Source of the DNA: Vibrio tetraodonis
GTDB taxonomy: Bacteria > Pseudomonadota > Gammaproteobacteria > Enterobacterales > Vibrionaceae
DNA length: 64,000 nt
Direction of reading: 5' to 3'
Assembly (NCBI RefSeq): GCF_003350295.1
Contig: NZ_QLYY01000005.1
Coordinates: 372,001-436,000, forward strand
The notes below the pieces were generated by a model that saw only the letters and a program-made list of their open reading frames with translations, searched no databases and was not told the DNA's origin. Both the position numbers and the translations under genes were made by a program. Of the stretch, positions 9,489-17,615 are shown piece by piece. The stretch's first letter is position 1. Each line of letters starts with the position of its first letter.

Positions 9489-12083
9489 TTAAGGTGTTGC
9501 GATAAAACGGTATAGGTATTTATTACTATCAAGACCAAATTGGCGATCTTTCAAATTCATATGGCTAAAGCTATTATCCGACGTAGACGTAATAGAGATA
9601 AAATATGTCTCTAACATCCTAGGAGGATCCACGACTTCGCTGTAAACAAATACATCTCTATCTATCGGTAATAGGCTAGTTAGCTCACTAATACCCTGTA
9701 AACGCCAATTCGAAGCTCCACACACTTGGTTTGAATTCTGGCTGTTTAAACGATCCATAAGCTCGCTTTGAGAAACTAATCTCTTACTATTGTCGTTATC
9801 ATCAAACAACTGCCAAACATGGCCAGTAATTAGATTTTTTGCGCAACTTGCCTCTACGCGGCTTTCTACCGACCCACCACTTACATCTAAATATTGCCAT
9901 TGATTAAGTAAATTGTTTTCACTCACAAGACGCACTAGAGCCGTCATACTATTAGCCAGTAGGGACTTGGACACCTCTTTGTCACTGTCATTGTATTCGT
10001 TATTGTCATTGTCATTTATTGACGCATAGGAGTAAGCCGTTTGTTTACCCTCTTTATCTGGCTTGGAAGACCAATAATAAACTGGCTGATTGTACGGATG
10101 ATTGACAAATACATTGGTGTCGATGCTAAGGCCTTTATCACCTAAATACCCGGAGGATTTAACATACACAGAGGCCAAGCTTTGTAGCTGGAGAATATTG
10201 GGCACTTTCCAATCACTGACCCCGCAAAGTGCTTCTTGATTGACTTTTGAAATATACCCTTTGGGGCCTAACACATTTTTACTTTCATCATTGCTGCCTT
10301 GATAAGCCAAATACTCCAAAGCGTTTGCTTCTAATCTAGGCTGTAGCATCCAAATTCTTCTTCTATCCCCCGAACCAAGCTCTAACACGCAGCGCCAACC
10401 TTGCTCGTAAGTAGTATTTTTGGCTAAATACAGCCCTGCTTTATCCAACTTGGCATACTGTTTACCAGCTGCATCAACAATCATGGCTTCAGATTGAGAG
10501 ACAACTTCCCCTGAGTTTTGTGCCTTTTCCCGTGCCTCTGTAATAAGCGGCTCTATCTTTTCCTTATCGTAGTGACTTAACAAATCGTATTTATTTATCA
10601 GCGCCAAGGCACCATTACTTTTTAGGTTTGGTAGACTCTCAAGCCAGGCCGTTAACTCAGCCCTTAATTGCTGAGAAGTAAAAAAGGCCTTGTGGAGACG
10701 ATTAGCGCCAATATGCTGGTTTTTACCGTCCTGTGTCGCATCCAGTGCAGCTATGCTACTGGCAATAATAGCGTTTTGCTGCTGGAGCTTAGCCAGACTA
10801 TCAACCACTTGCAGCTCTTTGAGTAAAGCTGCTGCGACTAAAAAGTTATACTCATATTCACGCAAGTCACTAATATAGTTGTTCACCTTTAACACAAACT
10901 CTTGGCTTTTGCTGTCGCTACGATTTTTGGCCAGAATCGCTTGCTGAACAAAAAAAGTCATCGCGGGCTGGTGCCCAGAATAGATATCTTGCCATGATGC
11001 CAAGGCGCTGCTTAATAGAGTTTGATACTGAGCTCTGTCAGCACTGACTCTGGTGTAATCAACCACGGTATAATCTAACAAGCTAAGTAGATTCACCACC
11101 GCATCACGAGCTTGTTGTAAACGAGCAGCTTGTTCACTTAATCGAACTTTCTGAGTAAGCTGGGCGCCATCAATCTCATCGACTAACTGAGCACCAGCAG
11201 GCAAAGACCATACAGCAAACCATTGGTGAGAGAGATATCGATCAATCTCGCCTTCACCGGACTCTTTAATAGAAACGAGTGTTCCATTTCTAGTCGCCGC
11301 TAGATGACCTGAAAGGCTATTGATTACAACACTTCTGACTTTTTCATCAACTGTACGACTTCGTAACCTTTTCGCTGCGTCAGCCTCGATAAGTCCCCAC
11401 CCTTTAATGCCACAAACATCCAATTTGGACGCTTGGTCATTTGTCTTCTCAAATGTAGTACTTTTCAAGCGTTCACTCGTAATCCAAAAAATAGGCTCAC
11501 CGGAGCCATCTGGATTATATTCTGCAACGCAGTTCGCTCGCGTGTAGTCCCAGCCAATATCACCAAAGGTCATCACTTGGTTTATATTATCCATAGGAAC
11601 AAATTGCAGTGCTACAAACTCACCTCGACTGGTGCTGGTGGCAAAAAGAGTCTCGCTAGGCGGAGTTGGCATACCTTCAAGAGCATTTTGCTTTACGCGT
11701 ATACCAACCTTATTTTTTGCATATGCTTGCGGGCCAATAAACTGAGGTTTGGAAACCACCGTCTGCCAAGTACTTCCGCCATCAGTGGTATATTCATAGT
11801 GCTCAGGTTGATCGAATGTGACTGGCGAATTCCAAATGCTCACACTGAGGTCGTCCCAAGAAATCATATTCCCGTAGATAGGGTTATCATCTGACGTCGA
11901 TAGAATGTCCATTTTCTCTGGTGCTGGGAATTTGGGGTTATTGCTAGAAGAGACATTATCTGTCGTCGTGTTAGCGGCAAGGTTAGTAGCGTCGAGCTTA
12001 GAATCCGACTCATTGCCTCCTCCACACCCGGCAATAAAAGCCGCACAGGCCATAATACCGAAGGTTTGAGCGACTATTTTCAC
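9489..12083 (-). CDS. Large lipoprotein with Lcl/DUF1566-like domains, first gene of the tad operon
   Basis: An 864-residue exported lipoprotein, lipobox FIAGC near residue 20, followed by a Ser/Thr/Asn linker. Three segments carry the Lcl-C (DUF1566) pattern of a Cys-Gly pair followed by W-x-[VL]-x-x-[IL]-x-x-L: CGIKGWGL at about residue 225, CGVSDWKVPNILQLQSL around 625 and CGASNWRLQGISELTSL around 785. A helical region (about 320-520) separates them. Lcl-type domains are found in adhesins that bind glycans. The GTG at 12083 has AGGAG 9 nt upstream; a TTG at 12089 is too close. Only ~40 nt separate it from flp with no terminator seen, so it is probably co-transcribed with the pilus. No exact function can be assigned. 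Confidence 0.75.
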   Translation of the reverse strand: MKIVAQTFGIMACAAFIAGCGGGNESDSKLDATNLAANTTTDNVSSSNNPKFPAPEKMDILSTSDDNPIYGNMISWDDLSVSIWNSPVTFDQPEHYEYTTDGGSTWQTVVSKPQFIGPQAYAKNKVGIRVKQNALEGMPTPPSETLFATSTSRGEFVALQFVPMDNINQVMTFGDIGWDYTRANCVAEYNPDGSGEPIFWITSERLKSTTFEKTNDQASKLDVCGIKGWGLIEADAAKRLRSRTVDEKVRSVVINSLSGHLAATRNGTLVSIKESGEGEIDRYLSHQWFAVWSLPAGAQLVDEIDGAQLTQKVRLSEQAARLQQARDAVVNLLSLLDYTVVDYTRVSADRAQYQTLLSSALASWQDIYSGHQPAMTFFVQQAILAKNRSDSKSQEFVLKVNNYISDLREYEYNFLVAAALLKELQVVDSLAKLQQQNAIIASSIAALDATQDGKNQHIGANRLHKAFFTSQQLRAELTAWLESLPNLKSNGALALINKYDLLSHYDKEKIEPLITEAREKAQNSGEVVSQSEAMIVDAAGKQYAKLDKAGLYLAKNTTYEQGWRCVLELGSGDRRRIWMLQPRLEANALEYLAYQGSNDESKNVLGPKGYISKVNQEALCGVSDWKVPNILQLQSLASVYVKSSGYLGDKGLSIDTNVFVNHPYNQPVYYWSSKPDKEGKQTAYSYASINDNDNNEYNDSDKEVSKSLLANSMTALVRLVSENNLLNQWQYLDVSGGSVESRVEASCAKNLITGHVWQLFDDNDNSKRLVSQSELMDRLNSQNSNQVCGASNWRLQGISELTSLLPIDRDVFVYSEVVDPPRMLETYFISITSTSDNSFSHMNLKDRQFGLDSNKYLYRFIATP

Positions 12084-12139
12084 GACCAATTACTCCTAAA
12101 ACTTTGTGTTCCCTACAAAATCAGGCCGAGATAGTAATG

Positions 12140-12168
12140 CAAATGATAGTTACTATCAATATCATTTG
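12140..12168. promoter_or_regulatory. Fur-box-like overlapping dyads between divergent lipoprotein genes
   Basis: Two nested inverted repeats lie here. TGATAGT-T-ACTATCA (12144-12158) is a perfect 7-1-7 palindrome differing from the Fur 7-1-7 model (TGATAAT-N-ATTATCA) at one base per arm. The outer arms CAAATGATA (12140-12148) and TATCATTTG (12160-12168) are a perfect 9-bp inverted repeat. Overlapping dyads of this kind are typical Fur sites. It lies 57 nt upstream of the minus-strand start and 78 nt upstream of the plus-strand start, so it could control both directions. Confidence 0.6.
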
Positions 12169-12245
12169 ATCTTTTATTTGCATAAGTGATTAAATAAGCG
12201 CACACGATAACACTTTAAACCAAATTTGGTAAACAATTGATCAAA

Positions 12246-14354
12246 ATGAACAAACTACCATCACCTTGCGTGGTTGCAATCGCTGTTTCAGCAGCAATCT
12301 CGCTTTATGGATGTGGCGGCAGTGATAACTCAGACAGTACTTCGCCAACAGCGAGCTATGCTCACTACAATCAAAAAACATGCGCTGATACAAACTTTGA
12401 TGGCCAATGCAGTCAATATGAACAAAAAGTATTACTAAGCAGTGGTTACCCTAAGATGCTCAATGTTGGTGGCACTATTCTGACCGCTCCCGGCGAACTT
12501 GATATTATTTCTCCCTTTACAACCTTAATACACAGCGAAATGCTTTATAATCCCATGGTTCAAGGTCAAGTCGTCAATGCCAAAGCTTACTTACAGGCCA
12601 AATTAGGCAATTATGTTGGTGTTAACTTCGACACACTCGATATCAATTACGGGCCTAAAAATGAGAGCCAAGTCTTAACTCAATCGCTTATTCAAGCGCA
12701 ACAAAGCGGTCCAAGTGGCGCTTCTCCTTTGGTCAAAATCGCTCATGCTCTTGATGTGATGATAAAGCATAAAACGCTTGATCTTAACTCAATAAACTTA
12801 GATAAAGAGAGTTCACAACAGCTGAACCTTGATGGAGCGGTTCTTATACATGGTTCTCAGGAGGAAAAGGGACTCAAGTCACTTAAATCGATTGCACTAA
12901 ACCCAGCCAACAATAAACTCCTCTATCTCGACGACTTAGATACGGTTAAAGAACTGAGTACTTCAGTCAAAAGAGCAGCTGGCTTAGCGACTTACCAGCA
13001 AGCGCCCTCAGAGGGAGCAATAGACCCAAGTCCAATAACAAGAGCAAGTCTAAGAAGTGATGACCATCACGAATCAGACCATGATAAGGAACACGACGAT
13101 TTTGGTGGTAACGCAAGTAAACTGCCATATTTTGAAAAGGATGCTTCTCGAGAGCTAAAGCAAGTATTACCTGCATTAAATGGCGTACAATCCTATAAGC
13201 TTTATAACCCTCAAAACCACGCTATCCAGGCCGATGCATGTGAAGCAAGCGGAGGCAATGGTATTTTACTGACCAGTCTGCAAGATAACACTGGCCACGA
13301 CAGCTCTTCAGAGGCTCCTGACGTAATCACAATTCAACCAGCTATGGCTATTGATACTATCGGCGGGGCATCTGGCAGCGAGTTACCAACCTTGCCACCA
13401 GCGCCAGTGGTGATTGAGCCCTCTTCTGCAGCCTGTTACAATGATAACTTTGAATGGATGAAGCCCCTATACAGTCAGAGTAATATTCTAGCCCGTTGGG
13501 ATAATGGCTTAGATACAACAAAGGACCAACTCTGGCTGTTAGATGAAATAAACCTAAATAAACTATCGCTACTGGATCAAGTCTCTGAAAAAAATATCCT
13601 TGTATCTAAAGATGAGCAAGACATCCTGCTCATTGCGGATAGTGACAGCCAAACAATTGGCAAACTAGAAGCTAAGTTGATCTCAATGACCAATCGAAGT
13701 TTTGGTTCTCCATCAATGATCAAACTTCAAAAAGACGACAATTACCCCATTATTACTACCGCCAGTTTCGCTGCCAACCAACAGATTGTATTTGCCTTAC
13801 AAGACGAAAATAAAACAAAGCACAAAATCACATGGGTAAATAAAAGCGCACCGAGTAAACCCTTATATAGTATCCAAGGCCAAGGCGTTATAAAGTATTT
13901 AGAATCATCGCCCGATGGTAAGTTTACCGTTGCAGTTACGAAAAAAAATATCTACTTACTTGATAATCAAACGCAGCAGATTTCCAAAACAATCAACTTT
14001 GATGCAACCAGCATGACAAACTTATTTGTCCAGAATGATAAAGCGATTGCAATAGGAGAAGGCAAAATTGATTATTTCCAGTTTGCTAATATTTCTGGCC
14101 CTCCGCTGATCGTTGCCACTCATTTTATTACCAAACAATTAGTCAATGAATGGGGAAAAGCACAGCTAGGCCCAATTACTTTGTATGATATGTTAAACCA
14201 AACCCCTCAATACACTAACTTGGAAGCTCATAACACACTGACTCCATTTGAAAACATTAACTTAGAATGGAATGTATTAGGTGGCCAGGTAAGAAGCGTG
14301 AACATTAGTGGCACCTACAGGGGAGAACCTATTACTATCACCAAGCCTCTATAA
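12246..14354 (+). CDS. Large lipoprotein, divergent from the tad operon, function unknown
   Basis: A 702-residue lipoprotein with lipobox SLYGC (Cys at about residue 23). After the lipobox comes a Ca2+-loop-like DTNFDGQCSQYEQ segment (about 45-58), then a domain with LTAPGELDIISPFTTLIHSEM seen in Vibrio and Shewanella surface lipoproteins. Around residues 275-290 is an Asp/His-rich stretch (DDHHESDHDKEHDD) that could bind metal. The C-terminal half has repeated strands with a propeller-like look (DGKFTVAVTKKNIYLLDN). The ATG at 12246 is preferred to a TTG at 12237; neither has a strong ribosome site. It shares a divergent promoter region and a Fur-like site with the tad-operon lipoprotein. 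Confidence 0.7.
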   Translation: MNKLPSPCVVAIAVSAAISLYGCGGSDNSDSTSPTASYAHYNQKTCADTNFDGQCSQYEQKVLLSSGYPKMLNVGGTILTAPGELDIISPFTTLIHSEMLYNPMVQGQVVNAKAYLQAKLGNYVGVNFDTLDINYGPKNESQVLTQSLIQAQQSGPSGASPLVKIAHALDVMIKHKTLDLNSINLDKESSQQLNLDGAVLIHGSQEEKGLKSLKSIALNPANNKLLYLDDLDTVKELSTSVKRAAGLATYQQAPSEGAIDPSPITRASLRSDDHHESDHDKEHDDFGGNASKLPYFEKDASRELKQVLPALNGVQSYKLYNPQNHAIQADACEASGGNGILLTSLQDNTGHDSSSEAPDVITIQPAMAIDTIGGASGSELPTLPPAPVVIEPSSAACYNDNFEWMKPLYSQSNILARWDNGLDTTKDQLWLLDEINLNKLSLLDQVSEKNILVSKDEQDILLIADSDSQTIGKLEAKLISMTNRSFGSPSMIKLQKDDNYPIITTASFAANQQIVFALQDENKTKHKITWVNKSAPSKPLYSIQGQGVIKYLESSPDGKFTVAVTKKNIYLLDNQTQQISKTINFDATSMTNLFVQNDKAIAIGEGKIDYFQFANISGPPLIVATHFITKQLVNEWGKAQLGPITLYDMLNQTPQYTNLEAHNTLTPFENINLEWNVLGGQVRSVNISGTYRGEPITITKPL

Positions 14355-14363
14355 AAGATAAGT

Positions 14364-14404
14364 GTGTTGGTCCTCTCGCTACTTAAAGACCAACACCCTT
14401 TTAT
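14364..14404 (+). terminator. Rho-independent terminator after the 702-residue lipoprotein gene
   Basis: A perfect 9-bp stem, GTGTTGGTC (14364-14372) with GACCAACAC (14388-14396), followed by CCTTTTATT. It lies 9 nt past the stop codon. Confidence 0.85.
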
Positions 14405-14532
14405 TCTCTAGTTCCAATAAACCAATTAGTTCGCCTTTATAAGAACCAGCCCAAATTCCACAATATGACGACTAGACATAAGAGCCCACTGTCGATATGT
14501 TTCTCAATCATTAGGTTATAAAGGATGTTCTG

Positions 14533-15255
14533 ATGACCCCGACTATAGAAACAATTTTATCTCATCGCTCCATTCGTAAGTTTACCGAGCAAGCGATTGA
14601 CCCTGAGCAGCTAGATACCATTATTCAATCAGGACTTGCTGCGTCTTCTTCAAGCATGCTTCAAGTGGTCTCTATTATTCGCGTCACTGATTTAGACAAA
14701 CGTAAAACCTTAGCAAAGCTCGCTGGCAATCAACCTTATGTAGAAAGCGCAGCGGAGTTTTTGGTATTTTGCATCGATTATCACAGGCATTTTACTATCA
14801 ATCCTAACGTCAATACTGAGTATACAGAACTCACTATCATTGGAGCGGTAGACTGTGGAATCATGGCTCAAAACTGCCTTTTGTCTGCTGAATCACTGGG
14901 GTTAGGAGGCGTTTATATTGGGGGACTCAGAAATTCGGCATCTGAGGTCGATGAACTTCTCGAATTGCCGCAGCATTGCGCGGTTTTGTTCGGATTGTGC
15001 CTTGGTCATCCTGATCAAGATCCGCAGATCAAACCCCGACTACCAGCGAAAGTGATCATGCATGAAAACAGCTATCAAGCTTTAGATTTATCCAACATAG
15101 AGAGTTACGATAAAAAGATGCAAGACTACTACGCAAGTCGCAGCTCCAATCAAAAGCAAAGTATTTGGTCTCAAGAAGTGACTAACAAGCTTGCTGGCGA
15201 GTCCCGCCCACACATCAAAGGCTACCTAAATCATAAAGGGTTAACAAAACGCTGA
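14533..15255 (+). CDS. NfsA-type oxygen-insensitive NAD(P)H nitroreductase
   Basis: A 240-residue flavin reductase of the NfsA/FRP group. It starts with the family signature SHRSIRKFTEQAI, has the Ser-rich FMN-binding ASSSSMLQVV and the GLGGVYIGGLRN loop, and ends in the R-rich region SRPHIKGYLNHKG used for NADPH binding in this group. Substrates would be quinones, flavins or nitroaromatics in the cytoplasm, using FMN. Length equals E. coli NfsA. It stands alone, with a long leader, and converges with the small minus-strand gene at 15382-15507, sharing the hairpin at 15273-15330. Confidence 0.9.
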   Translation: MTPTIETILSHRSIRKFTEQAIDPEQLDTIIQSGLAASSSSMLQVVSIIRVTDLDKRKTLAKLAGNQPYVESAAEFLVFCIDYHRHFTINPNVNTEYTELTIIGAVDCGIMAQNCLLSAESLGLGGVYIGGLRNSASEVDELLELPQHCAVLFGLCLGHPDQDPQIKPRLPAKVIMHENSYQALDLSNIESYDKKMQDYYASRSSNQKQSIWSQEVTNKLAGESRPHIKGYLNHKGLTKR

Positions 15256-15267
15256 GTTCATGATGAG

Positions 15268-15330
15268 AAAAAGCAGCACTAACCGCATGTTCTTAGGGGT
15301 GTTAGGAGCATGTTTAAATGCTAGTGCTGC
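15268..15330 (-). terminator. Terminator of the small minus-strand transcript, possibly bidirectional
   Basis: Arms GCAGCACTA (15330-15322 on the minus strand) and TAGTGCTGC (15281-15273) form a perfect 9-bp stem, followed on the minus strand by five T residues (15272-15268). A further GCAT/ATGC pairing can extend the stem after a bulge, and the ~40-nt apical part contains CTAACACCCCTAAG. On the plus strand the tract after the stem is only moderately T-rich, so the terminator best serves the minus-strand transcript. Confidence 0.8.
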
Positions 15331-15381
15331 ATAAGTTATTTATTTTGTGGTTTCAGTTTATCTTAAAGCCGTCCAACCAAA

Positions 15382-15507
15382 TCAGAATGACCATTGGCAT
15401 AGGTTAATCAAGTTCAAAATAGCACGACGCTCCCATTTAGACTGGGCAAGCTCTAGCCTGGCACTATAATAGGTCGCCATCTGGTTATGCTTATTCGTAT
15501 TCATCAT
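15382..15507 (-). CDS. Unannotated 41-residue small protein divergent from sgrR, SgrT-like position
   Basis: An ORF of 41 codons starting MMNTNKHNQMATYYSA and ending LINLCQWSF, preceded by GAGAGG 6-7 nt before the first ATG. It has its own TATAAT box (15574-15569), a 5' leader of about 55 nt and a terminator at 15330-15268, giving a transcript near 290 nt. The locus is divergent from an SgrR-family gene exactly as sgrS/sgrT are in enteric bacteria. Compared from memory with E. coli SgrT, both have an aromatic pair (YY or YF), a Trp about 11 residues later, an Arg and a terminal R-x(4)-L-x(2)-L-x(1-2)-QW pattern. This is suggestive, not proof. The AU-rich stretch between the stop and the terminator could bind Hfq. 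Confidence 0.6.
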   Translation of the reverse strand: MMNTNKHNQMATYYSARLELAQSKWERRAILNLINLCQWSF

Positions 15508-15568
15508 TTTGTCCTCTCTTATTACCTCAGCCATTATCGCGCCATATAGGGAAACTTAAAACTGAGAC

Positions 15569-15645
15569 ATTATAAAAATATCTTTCCTAATTTTGATAAA
15601 AATAACCATAATCCCACTGAAACCGACTACCTTCTGATAAAATAG
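15569..15645. promoter_or_regulatory. Divergent promoter region between small gene and sgrR-like gene
   Basis: On the minus strand 15574-15569 reads TATAAT. In the space between the two genes a near-direct repeat, TTTTGATAAAAATA (15591-15604) and TTCTGATAAAATA (15633-15645), occurs twice about 42 nt apart. These repeats are candidate binding sites for the SgrR-family regulator, which in enterics binds this intergenic region and controls both directions. This is inference from spacing and repetition. Confidence 0.4.
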
Positions 15646-15686
15646 GGAAAATAACACTTCAATAAAATGCTTATTTTGGAGCCGAA

Positions 15687-17438
15687 ATGTCAGATCTCAA
15701 TTTGCTGCGCTATTACGCACGCCTTGAACCACTTGGTGTTGGGGAGGACATTAAAACAGCTCTACCGGATATCGCTGAACGGCTATTTACTAGCCATCGC
15801 CATGCAAGAAACTTACTCAATCAAATGCAACAACTAGAGTGGCTATCATGGGCCCCCAAAGTGGGAAGGCATCAAAGGTCAACTCTTGTGCTCAACTTAA
15901 CACTGACAGACCTCAAATCTCAGTTGGCAAGCAAACGCATACGACAAGGTCAATACGAACAGGCCTTAAGCATTCTCGATGATGATCAAAAAGCATTTGG
16001 GCGTTTGCTACAAAGTACGTCAGGAGCCACAATACGTGAGGGACTACTGCATATACAGCTGACTTATAAACGCTCTTTTGAACGCATAGTGCCACACCAA
16101 TTACAGCGCTCGAGCGAACGCTATCTACTCAGGCAAATATACTGCTGCCTAGTGAGTAGCGACCTAGAAGGCCACTTGGAGCCTCAACTAGCTCACCACT
16201 GGCAATGCGAAAAAAACGGTCATCAATGGACTTTCTACCTTAGGCCTGCATTGACGTTCCATAATGGCGCCGCTATTGATGCCGATAGTATTGTGAGTCT
16301 TTTTGCTAAACTATCGACATTGCCGAACTACCAAGAGGAGCTGGCTCATTTAGAAAGCGTCACTTCACCACAGCCTAATAAGGTTGTATTCGAATTTTCA
16401 AAACCCGATCTTGGGTTTGGCGGTTTGGTTTCAGGTGTGAAGTACGCCATCCAACCTACCAGCCAAGTCAATAATGCAAACCATTATGGTGTTATCGGCT
16501 CTGGACCATTTGAAGTACGAGAACACAGAGAAGATCGCCTTTGTCTACAAGCATTCGAGCGCTATTATGGCTGCCGTGCTTTAACTGACCAAGTCACTAT
16601 CTGGAAATTGGACGAAAAAGAACTGACGAATAGACAAATTCAAACCAACCAACCTGGAGTCCAAGATAATAACGAGTGTGAATACCACCTTTCTCATACA
16701 GATGACGCTCAACTTCACAACAATAGCCACAAATCACGACTCGAAGATGGGTGCATGCTGGTTTTATTCAATCAATCGTCTCCTTCCGCGCTTGATGACA
16801 ACCAAAAACGCTATTTATCATGCATACTCAATCCACAGCATGTTTATGACCAGCTCAAACATAACCAGACACTATTTGGTTGCAGCAAAGCATACAACAT
16901 GCTTCCTGCATGGCCACCAGTGCTAAGGCCACAAGAGCCAGAGGCTGACCTTCCCCCACATATCGACATTGCTGTCTATGACTACAGAGCGCTGATAGAT
17001 TGTGCTCTCGCCATTAAAAGCCTATTAAATAAACTGAGTATTGAAGCTAGAGTTAGTACCTACTCGTATCGTAAGCTTTATGAAATGTCGCAAAACAACC
17101 AATTAACCGAAACGCTAGTCGTGACCAATATTAACTTGGATGATAATCGACATTCTTCAACCTTTTACAACTTGTACACTAATCCGGTACTTCATACTTG
17201 TATTGGTCACAAGGCCAAACAGTGGCTCATACACTCGCTAGAACAAATTCGTGAAACGACACCTCTCGATCGGTATCTCGATGCAATAGAGCCCATTGCT
17301 TCAACCTTTATTCATCAGTACTGGGTAACACCTTTATTTCACCATCGACAGACACTGCGCTTTCATGGTGTACTTAAAAATGTTGAGCTAACCAACTGGG
17401 GTTGGCCCGATATCAAAAATGTCTGGTCAACAGACTAA
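15687..17438 (+). CDS. sgrR: SgrR-family transcriptional regulator with solute-binding domain
   Basis: A 583-residue regulator. Residues about 1-115 form the SgrR N-terminal winged-helix domain (LFTSHRHARNLLNQMQQ, then WLSWAPKVGRHQRS). Residues about 150-560 are a family 5 (DppA/OppA-like) solute-binding domain, recognised by LTFHNGAAIDADSIVSLFAKL and VIGSGPFEVREH. E. coli SgrR senses sugar-phosphate stress and activates sgrS. There is no signal peptide, so the binding domain acts in the cytoplasm. The ATG has GGAG 7 nt upstream. Vibrios often carry several SgrR paralogues, so orthology to E. coli SgrR is not certain, but the divergent small gene next to it strengthens the link. Confidence 0.85.
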   Translation: MSDLNLLRYYARLEPLGVGEDIKTALPDIAERLFTSHRHARNLLNQMQQLEWLSWAPKVGRHQRSTLVLNLTLTDLKSQLASKRIRQGQYEQALSILDDDQKAFGRLLQSTSGATIREGLLHIQLTYKRSFERIVPHQLQRSSERYLLRQIYCCLVSSDLEGHLEPQLAHHWQCEKNGHQWTFYLRPALTFHNGAAIDADSIVSLFAKLSTLPNYQEELAHLESVTSPQPNKVVFEFSKPDLGFGGLVSGVKYAIQPTSQVNNANHYGVIGSGPFEVREHREDRLCLQAFERYYGCRALTDQVTIWKLDEKELTNRQIQTNQPGVQDNNECEYHLSHTDDAQLHNNSHKSRLEDGCMLVLFNQSSPSALDDNQKRYLSCILNPQHVYDQLKHNQTLFGCSKAYNMLPAWPPVLRPQEPEADLPPHIDIAVYDYRALIDCALAIKSLLNKLSIEARVSTYSYRKLYEMSQNNQLTETLVVTNINLDDNRHSSTFYNLYTNPVLHTCIGHKAKQWLIHSLEQIRETTPLDRYLDAIEPIASTFIHQYWVTPLFHHRQTLRFHGVLKNVELTNWGWPDIKNVWSTD

Positions 17439-17615
17439 GCCGTTGGAGAACAGAAACAAATATTGTTATAGAGCTCATCACTTAAACGCCGATTCGGGTC
17501 ATTTATCACGTAACGAAGACCAACTCTTTATCCTAAATTTGAAATTTGAGTCCTGTCACAAGGCATCCCTTGAATTTCATACTTGATTACCTATCATTTC
17601 ACACAAAGACACTGT

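Larger units (their letters stand above)
15268..15562 (-). ncRNA. Candidate SgrS-like dual-function transcript carrying the 41-residue ORF
   Basis: The transcript is inferred from a perfect TATAAT at 15574-15569 (expected start near 15562) and the Rho-independent terminator ending at 15268. A conventional -35 is not seen at 16-18 nt, which suggests dependence on an activator such as the adjacent SgrR-family protein. Size (about 295 nt), gene order, a small ORF in the 5' half, an AU-rich stretch and a 3' hairpin parallel SgrS (227 nt in E. coli). No ptsG-pairing seed could be identified because the ptsG leader of this organism is not in the window. Confidence 0.45.
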
